DNA of 35,059 nucleotides from an uncultured Mollicutes bacterium (GTDB lineage Bacteria; Bacillota_I; Bacilli_A; RFN20; CAG-826), in NCBI GenBank assembly GCA_900539595.1, contig UQCQ01000015.1, forward strand, positions 1 through 35,059. The letters are read 5' to 3'. Positions 31,679-35,059 of this stretch are shown piece after piece. The first letter of the stretch is position 1, and every line of letters begins with the position of its first letter. Below the pieces are notes generated by a model, which saw only the letters and a list, made by a program, of their open reading frames with translations, made no database searches and was not told the DNA's origin. The position numbers were made by a program, and so were the translations under genes.

Positions 31679-31682
31679 TGAA
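31654..31682 (-). promoter_or_regulatory. Candidate promoter of the defence operon
   Basis: Minus-strand perfect -10 TATAAT (31654-31659) with a weak -35 TTCAAC (31677-31682), 17-base spacer. Transcription would start near 31647, leaving a short leader with no clear Shine-Dalgarno, so translation may be nearly leaderless. A second, AT-rich promoter further upstream (31720-31800) is possible, but I could not fix it. Confidence 0.5.
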
Positions 31683-31806
31683 TCAAATCACGCCGTCTGC
31701 GTAAAAACCTCGCCATTTCCCATGGAAATTACAGTAACCTTAACTTTATAAACCTGCTAATTAATATATTTTCTTAAACAAAAAATCCTTTTTTATCGAA
31801 TATTCA

Positions 31807-31831
31807 AAATAGCTAGTATGGCTATATTTTG
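31807..31831 (-). terminator. Weak AT-rich hairpin after the AraC gene
   Basis: On the minus strand TAGC pairs with GCTA around CATACTA, extended by A-T pairs with one mismatch and followed by TTTTG. It lies about 40 bases after the stop of the AraC-family gene and may separate it from the defence operon. Confidence 0.35.
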
Positions 31832-31870
31832 CCGATGAGTGTGATTCTTTGGCATAAATTTATGTGCTGT

Positions 31871-32671
31871 TTACTCCCCCACTTCTTTCCTTTGGAAATC
31901 CGCAATCTCCGGATAGGACTTGCCGCTACGGAACTCCTCCACAAACGCTTTGGGGGTTACCCCCATCTTATTACGGAAGCAAAACACAAAGTGAGACGGG
32001 CTAGAAAACCCACACATGGAGGATATCTCTTTGACGGAATGATTCGTGTTCTTTAGTAAATCTACGGAATATCGAATCTTCTCGTTCATGAAATAGTCTT
32101 TGATAGGCATGCCATATCTTGCCTTAAATGCCCGTCTAAAATAATCGTAGCTAAACCCAAAATTCTGGGCGATCAATTCCATGGATATATTCTTCATGCA
32201 GTTGAGTTTGATGAAGGATTCTACATAAGCGAAGGGATCGGATTTCTCGTTTTTGATCGAAGTGAATCCCCGTTGAAGGGACAAGATGATTTTTTCCGTT
32301 AATAGATTCAGCATCCTCCCATAATAGGGGGATTGGCTCTCCATTTCCTTTTGAATCAGCTCCATGTCTTTTAGGATATCGAACCGACTTTCTTCGTAGA
32401 CCCCTGATAATAAGGGTTGGTCCAGATTCTTTGCTACGAACCCAATGTAAATCAAATCGACGGGCCCTAGTCCTTCTTCCCCATGCAATACATTGGGTTC
32501 GATCAAAGAAAAGGTCCCCGAATGAAAAGAATAATCCTTACCCCCGATTCGAGAGATGCCATTCCCTTTTCGATACACGACGATTTCATAACAGGGGTGA
32601 AGGTGATTCTGGACGGAATAGGAGGATTTATGGTCATGGGAGACCACGAATTTCAAATCGGTTTCGTACAT
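31871..32671 (-). CDS. AraC-family transcriptional regulator
   Basis: 266 residues, normal for the family. The N-terminal half is a cupin-like sensor domain (HLHPCYEIVVYRKGNG, then FHSGTFSLIEPNVLHGEE, the usual His/Glu barrel pattern). The C-terminal half holds two helix-turn-helix motifs: first NISMELIAQNFGFSYDYFRRAFKARYG, second HSVKEISSMCGFSSPSHFVFCFRNKMGVTP, the AraC hallmark. It probably senses a small molecule such as a sugar and activates a nearby gene, with the surface protein starting at 33029 as a plausible target. It is transcribed in the same direction as the defence operon but is separated from it by about 240 bases, so it need not regulate that operon. A 12-base perfect palindrome GAGGATATCCTC (32684-32695) lies just upstream of the start and may be its own operator. 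Confidence 0.92.
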   Translation of the reverse strand: MYETDLKFVVSHDHKSSYSVQNHLHPCYEIVVYRKGNGISRIGGKDYSFHSGTFSLIEPNVLHGEEGLGPVDLIYIGFVAKNLDQPLLSGVYEESRFDILKDMELIQKEMESQSPYYGRMLNLLTEKIILSLQRGFTSIKNEKSDPFAYVESFIKLNCMKNISMELIAQNFGFSYDYFRRAFKARYGMPIKDYFMNEKIRYSVDLLKNTNHSVKEISSMCGFSSPSHFVFCFRNKMGVTPKAFVEEFRSGKSYPEIADFQRKEVGE

Positions 32672-33028
32672 GGGATTATTTTAGAGGATATCCTCATGTC
32701 ATAAAATGGGTAAATTCGATTAAAACTATGAAATGTAAGCCCTTTTGATATCACATTTCGGACTTCGCAGTTCCTTTTGTATGAAAAAGTGACCCTTTTG
32801 GGGAGGGAACCCTTCCCCTAGAGCGAGGGGTTTTTATAATGCAGATAGGGAAAACGAGAGGATGAGCCGTTTTAGGCCTTCTATTCTAGCTTTCCAGGCG
32901 TCTCTCCCTTCTTGGCCATTCTTAAGAAAGAAGCGGGGATCAAAGAAAAAAAGGGATGGTTTACCCCTATTTTCCTTTCACGCCTACTTCCGTATCAATC
33001 GATAAACATTTATAAAAAGGAAGGAAAT
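32672..33028. other. Intergenic region with palindrome and candidate attenuator
   Basis: This stretch of 357 bases between divergent genes holds the palindrome GAGGATATCCTC (32684-32695) and a G/C-rich hairpin block (32800-32835). The remaining sequence has no ORF or RNA gene that I can support. GGAAGGAAAT just before 33029 is the ribosome binding site of the plus-strand gene. Confidence 0.5.
32800..32835 (+). promoter_or_regulatory. Two alternative hairpins, one terminator-like
   Basis: CCCCT (32815-32819) pairs with AGGGG (32826-32830) over a six-base loop and is followed by TTTTT: terminator-like. The same CCCC can instead pair with GGGG at 32800-32803 in a larger stem (GGGGAGGG with CCCTTCCCC). 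The two folds exclude each other, as in an attenuator. TATAAT at 32835-32840 overlaps the T-run and could instead be a -10, but no -35 is in place. Confidence 0.35.
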
Positions 33029-35059
33029 ATGAAAAAGACATTCTTGCTTGGATTAAGCGCCGCCTTGTTAACCGGTTCAATCGTTATGATGGGCCAAAAC
33101 GTAAAAGGGGTTAACGCGGCGGATTCCTCTTCTACGATCCAAATGGGCGACATGATCATTTGGACCGCTATGAAAGAAGGCAAAGCCTTCACGGATTTTG
33201 ATAACGTGGACTTGCAAGTTCTGCATGGCAACTTAGAGACCAATACGATTAACGAATTCTCCACGTATAAGAAAGAAGATGGCTGGGCCGGTTCTTTGGG
33301 TGCGGATAGCGATGCCGCCCACTGCGTCAATTGGAAGTTATATACCTCCAAAAACGATGGCATCATCGCTAAACTCACCGCGAAAAAGCCCCTCAAAGTC
33401 ACGATGGCCAAAGAAAATAAAAACGGCGTATCCGAATGGATTGATGGAGCGAAGTTTGGGGTTTATAAAGGTGGAACCGACGGTACTTTAAATCCCGTGA
33501 AAGCTTCTACGGTCATCACGGGAAGCGAAACCGCGGCAGACTTTGCCGTTTCTAGCGATCTAGCCGTTGGGGAAAGCTATTATTTTGAATTCCGTTTTCA
33601 ATGGGACGATACCCGCAACATGGATCCGCTTCCTAGTTTCAACGTGGAAGCCATTGAAACCCCAGACCCTGTGGAACCCCCGGCACCGGTAGTTCCTACT
33701 CCTAGCGATTTAAGCGGAGAAAAAACCGTTACCCTCCCCACGATTGCTAAAGAAGAAGCCTTATTAGAAGGCGAACCCTTAACGTTAGATGGATATACCC
33801 TCCAAGCCTTGCAGGGAACCTTTCATACGGGGTTTACCAAATACGGGAATTATCAACTCGCCGAAGATAACGAAACAGGATTACTATCCGCGTCCGGAAC
33901 CTTTGATGGGCGCGATACCGCGGCGGTTACCAGTTGGAGAATCAAAACCACGGATACCTCTTTCCCCGCGTTTGTGATCGAAGCCACCCGCGATATCCGT
34001 TTATCCATCACCCACGAAGCCACGTTAGAAAATTCCTGGATTGATGAAGCGGGCCAATTCTTTGGGCTTTATTTCCAAAAGGGGGCAGACACCTATTCGT
34101 TATGGGAACGTTCTGTCACCGAAAAAGTGAATCCCGCGAATGCTTTTGGCGGGGAAGTGATGCTAAAAGCAGGCGACAAGGCCATCTGGTTATTTGGCAG
34201 CAACCAAGGCTATGAACGCAACATCGCCATCCAGCCCCAATTCAGTTCCGATGGCATCTTTGATCAAGCCGCTTATGACGCCCAAAGCAAAATCACGACG
34301 GAATCCACGAACATGTGGGATGCGTTAACGAAGACGATCAATAATTCCTATAACGATGCCGAATATCATCTCTTCGATTATGGGTTCTATTATGGCTCCG
34401 TCACGAAGATGAAAAAATTCACTTCTCACGAAGGGGATGGAACCGGAACCGAGGCCGATGCGTTATGGTCGGGACCCGCCAAGCAAAGCGCGGGATTCCA
34501 AAGATGGCAATTCCAGTGCAGTTCCACCGACGACGCGATCATGAAGATCACCGCCAAGGAAAACGCCAAATTCGATTTCACCCATACCGCGATTTGGGCT
34601 GACGCCTGGTGCGCGGTCAACAGCGCTCTTCGCTTCTATGCTCTTGCTGAAGATGGCACCTTGTTCTTAACCGACACCAAAGTCATTCAAACAGGAACCG
34701 AGGCTAATGCCTATGCCTATTCCATCAGCTTAAGAAAAGGCGAAGCATTGCTCATTGATTACACGACGTTAGATGGCAACTATTACAGCTTGAATTATGC
34801 ACCGAGCTTAAGCGTGGATACGGAAGCCTTCTCGGAAGAAAATGCGGTGGATTTTGAATCCGCCCGTGCTTTGGCCGCGGCTAAATCGAACGCGGTGACT
34901 GCGTTAGAAGACAAGGCTAATGAACTCGGAGAAGGCAATTACACGACCCGTAACTGGGGTGATATCCAAGCCATCAAAGAAGAGGCGATCAAAGCCATTG
35001 ATGCCTGCGCGACGATTGATGAAGTCAACGCCGTGAAAAACAAAGCGATCACCGATATG
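33029..35059 (+). CDS. Secreted surface protein (C-terminus outside window)
   Basis: 677 residues are visible with no stop before the window edge. ATG at 33029 follows AAGGAAGGAAAT. Signal peptide: MKKTFLLGLSAALLTGSIVMMG, cleavage likely near VNAAD (about 31). The mature part has beta-rich modules with many Trp/Phe (WTAMKEGKAFTDF, FGVYKGGTDG), a Pro-rich linker (TPDPVEPPAPVVPTP, about 212-226), then two similar modules of about 180 residues that share FGLYFQKGAD and a GDKAIWLFGS or GEALLIDYTT strand. The last 70 visible residues are helical and Ala/Glu/Lys-rich (AAAKSNAVTALEDKANEL), like the FIVAR-type stalk segments of Gram-positive surface proteins. Likely a surface adhesin or glycan-binding protein controlled by the AraC-type neighbour; no enzyme motif seen. 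Confidence 0.85.
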   Translation, partial: MKKTFLLGLSAALLTGSIVMMGQNVKGVNAADSSSTIQMGDMIIWTAMKEGKAFTDFDNVDLQVLHGNLETNTINEFSTYKKEDGWAGSLGADSDAAHCVNWKLYTSKNDGIIAKLTAKKPLKVTMAKENKNGVSEWIDGAKFGVYKGGTDGTLNPVKASTVITGSETAADFAVSSDLAVGESYYFEFRFQWDDTRNMDPLPSFNVEAIETPDPVEPPAPVVPTPSDLSGEKTVTLPTIAKEEALLEGEPLTLDGYTLQALQGTFHTGFTKYGNYQLAEDNETGLLSASGTFDGRDTAAVTSWRIKTTDTSFPAFVIEATRDIRLSITHEATLENSWIDEAGQFFGLYFQKGADTYSLWERSVTEKVNPANAFGGEVMLKAGDKAIWLFGSNQGYERNIAIQPQFSSDGIFDQAAYDAQSKITTESTNMWDALTKTINNSYNDAEYHLFDYGFYYGSVTKMKKFTSHEGDGTGTEADALWSGPAKQSAGFQRWQFQCSSTDDAIMKITAKENAKFDFTHTAIWADAWCAVNSALRFYALAEDGTLFLTDTKVIQTGTEANAYAYSISLRKGEALLIDYTTLDGNYYSLNYAPSLSVDTEAFSEENAVDFESARALAAAKSNAVTALEDKANELGEGNYTTRNWGDIQAIKEEAIKAIDACATIDEVNAVKNKAITDM

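Noticed and set aside
31630..31716. N-terminal extension (29 residues) of the PP-loop enzyme
   Set aside because: The stretch crosses the predicted TATAAT and the inverted repeat, and reads as an arginine-rich leader unlike the zinc-ribbon start expected for the family.
1..35059. CRISPR array, tRNA or rRNA genes, insertion sequences
   Set aside because: No regularly spaced direct repeats, cloverleaf-like segments, ribosomal RNA stretches or transposase frames were found by reading both strands.

Overview
The window looks like a chromosome fragment of a low-to-moderate GC Gram-positive anaerobe (Bacillota; my guess is an uncultured gut member of the Bacilli/Erysipelotrichia-like groups). Reasons: strong Shine-Dalgarno sequences, TTGACA/TATAAT-type promoters, surface proteins with an N-terminal signal peptide and a C-terminal membrane anchor, lipoproteins, a cohesin/dockerin pair, InlB-type repeats, and TGA used as a stop codon (so not the Mycoplasma code). 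The species cannot be fixed from the sequence. No tRNA, rRNA, insertion sequence or CRISPR array was seen.

Layout. (1) 1-1447, minus: a heavy-metal P-type ATPase cut by the window edge, with a metal-sensor-type double operator over its promoter. (2) 1663-4818, plus: a large FAD/4Fe-4S NAD(P)H oxidoreductase followed directly by hypA. (3) 4821-9462: an unknown anchored helical protein, a large secreted surface protein and a SIMPL-domain protein. (4) 9752-18239, minus: a surface cluster with an anchored cohesin protein, a subtilisin-like lipoprotein protease ending in a dockerin, and a lipoprotein with collagen-like repeats, InlB-like repeats and a C-terminal WWLRSP/GVRPA domain. (5) 18447-31629, minus: nine tightly overlapping genes forming a DNA-phosphorothioation defence operon. 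(6) 31871-32671, minus: an AraC-family regulator. (7) 33029-35059, plus: another secreted surface protein cut by the window edge.

The most notable content is the defence operon. Its promoter-proximal half encodes a DndC/SspD-like PP-loop sulfur-transfer enzyme, a DUF4007 protein (SspB type), a large P-loop ATPase (SspC-like) and a cysteine desulfurase (DndA/SspA-like). Together these fit a single-strand (Ssp-type) phosphorothioation module. The distal half encodes a PLD-nuclease/superfamily 2 helicase fusion, a 50-residue protein, a DndD-like SMC-type ATPase and two unrecognised proteins. I infer that this half is the module that attacks DNA or blocks replication when the sulfur mark is missing. 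SspE and a DndB-type regulator are not present. The pairing resembles the published sspBCD-sspFGH type of cassette, but the gene content (DndD-like ATPase, 50-residue linker gene, two orphan terminal genes) may be a distinct variant.

The second theme is the cell surface. The dockerin on the protease and the cohesin-like modules on the next gene of the same operon suggest that the protease is docked on the cell wall or membrane by its neighbour. The protease gene is a compositional mosaic, with an AT-rich middle between GC-richer ends. The surface lipoprotein upstream has a leader with a nine-codon ORF and a terminator-like hairpin.
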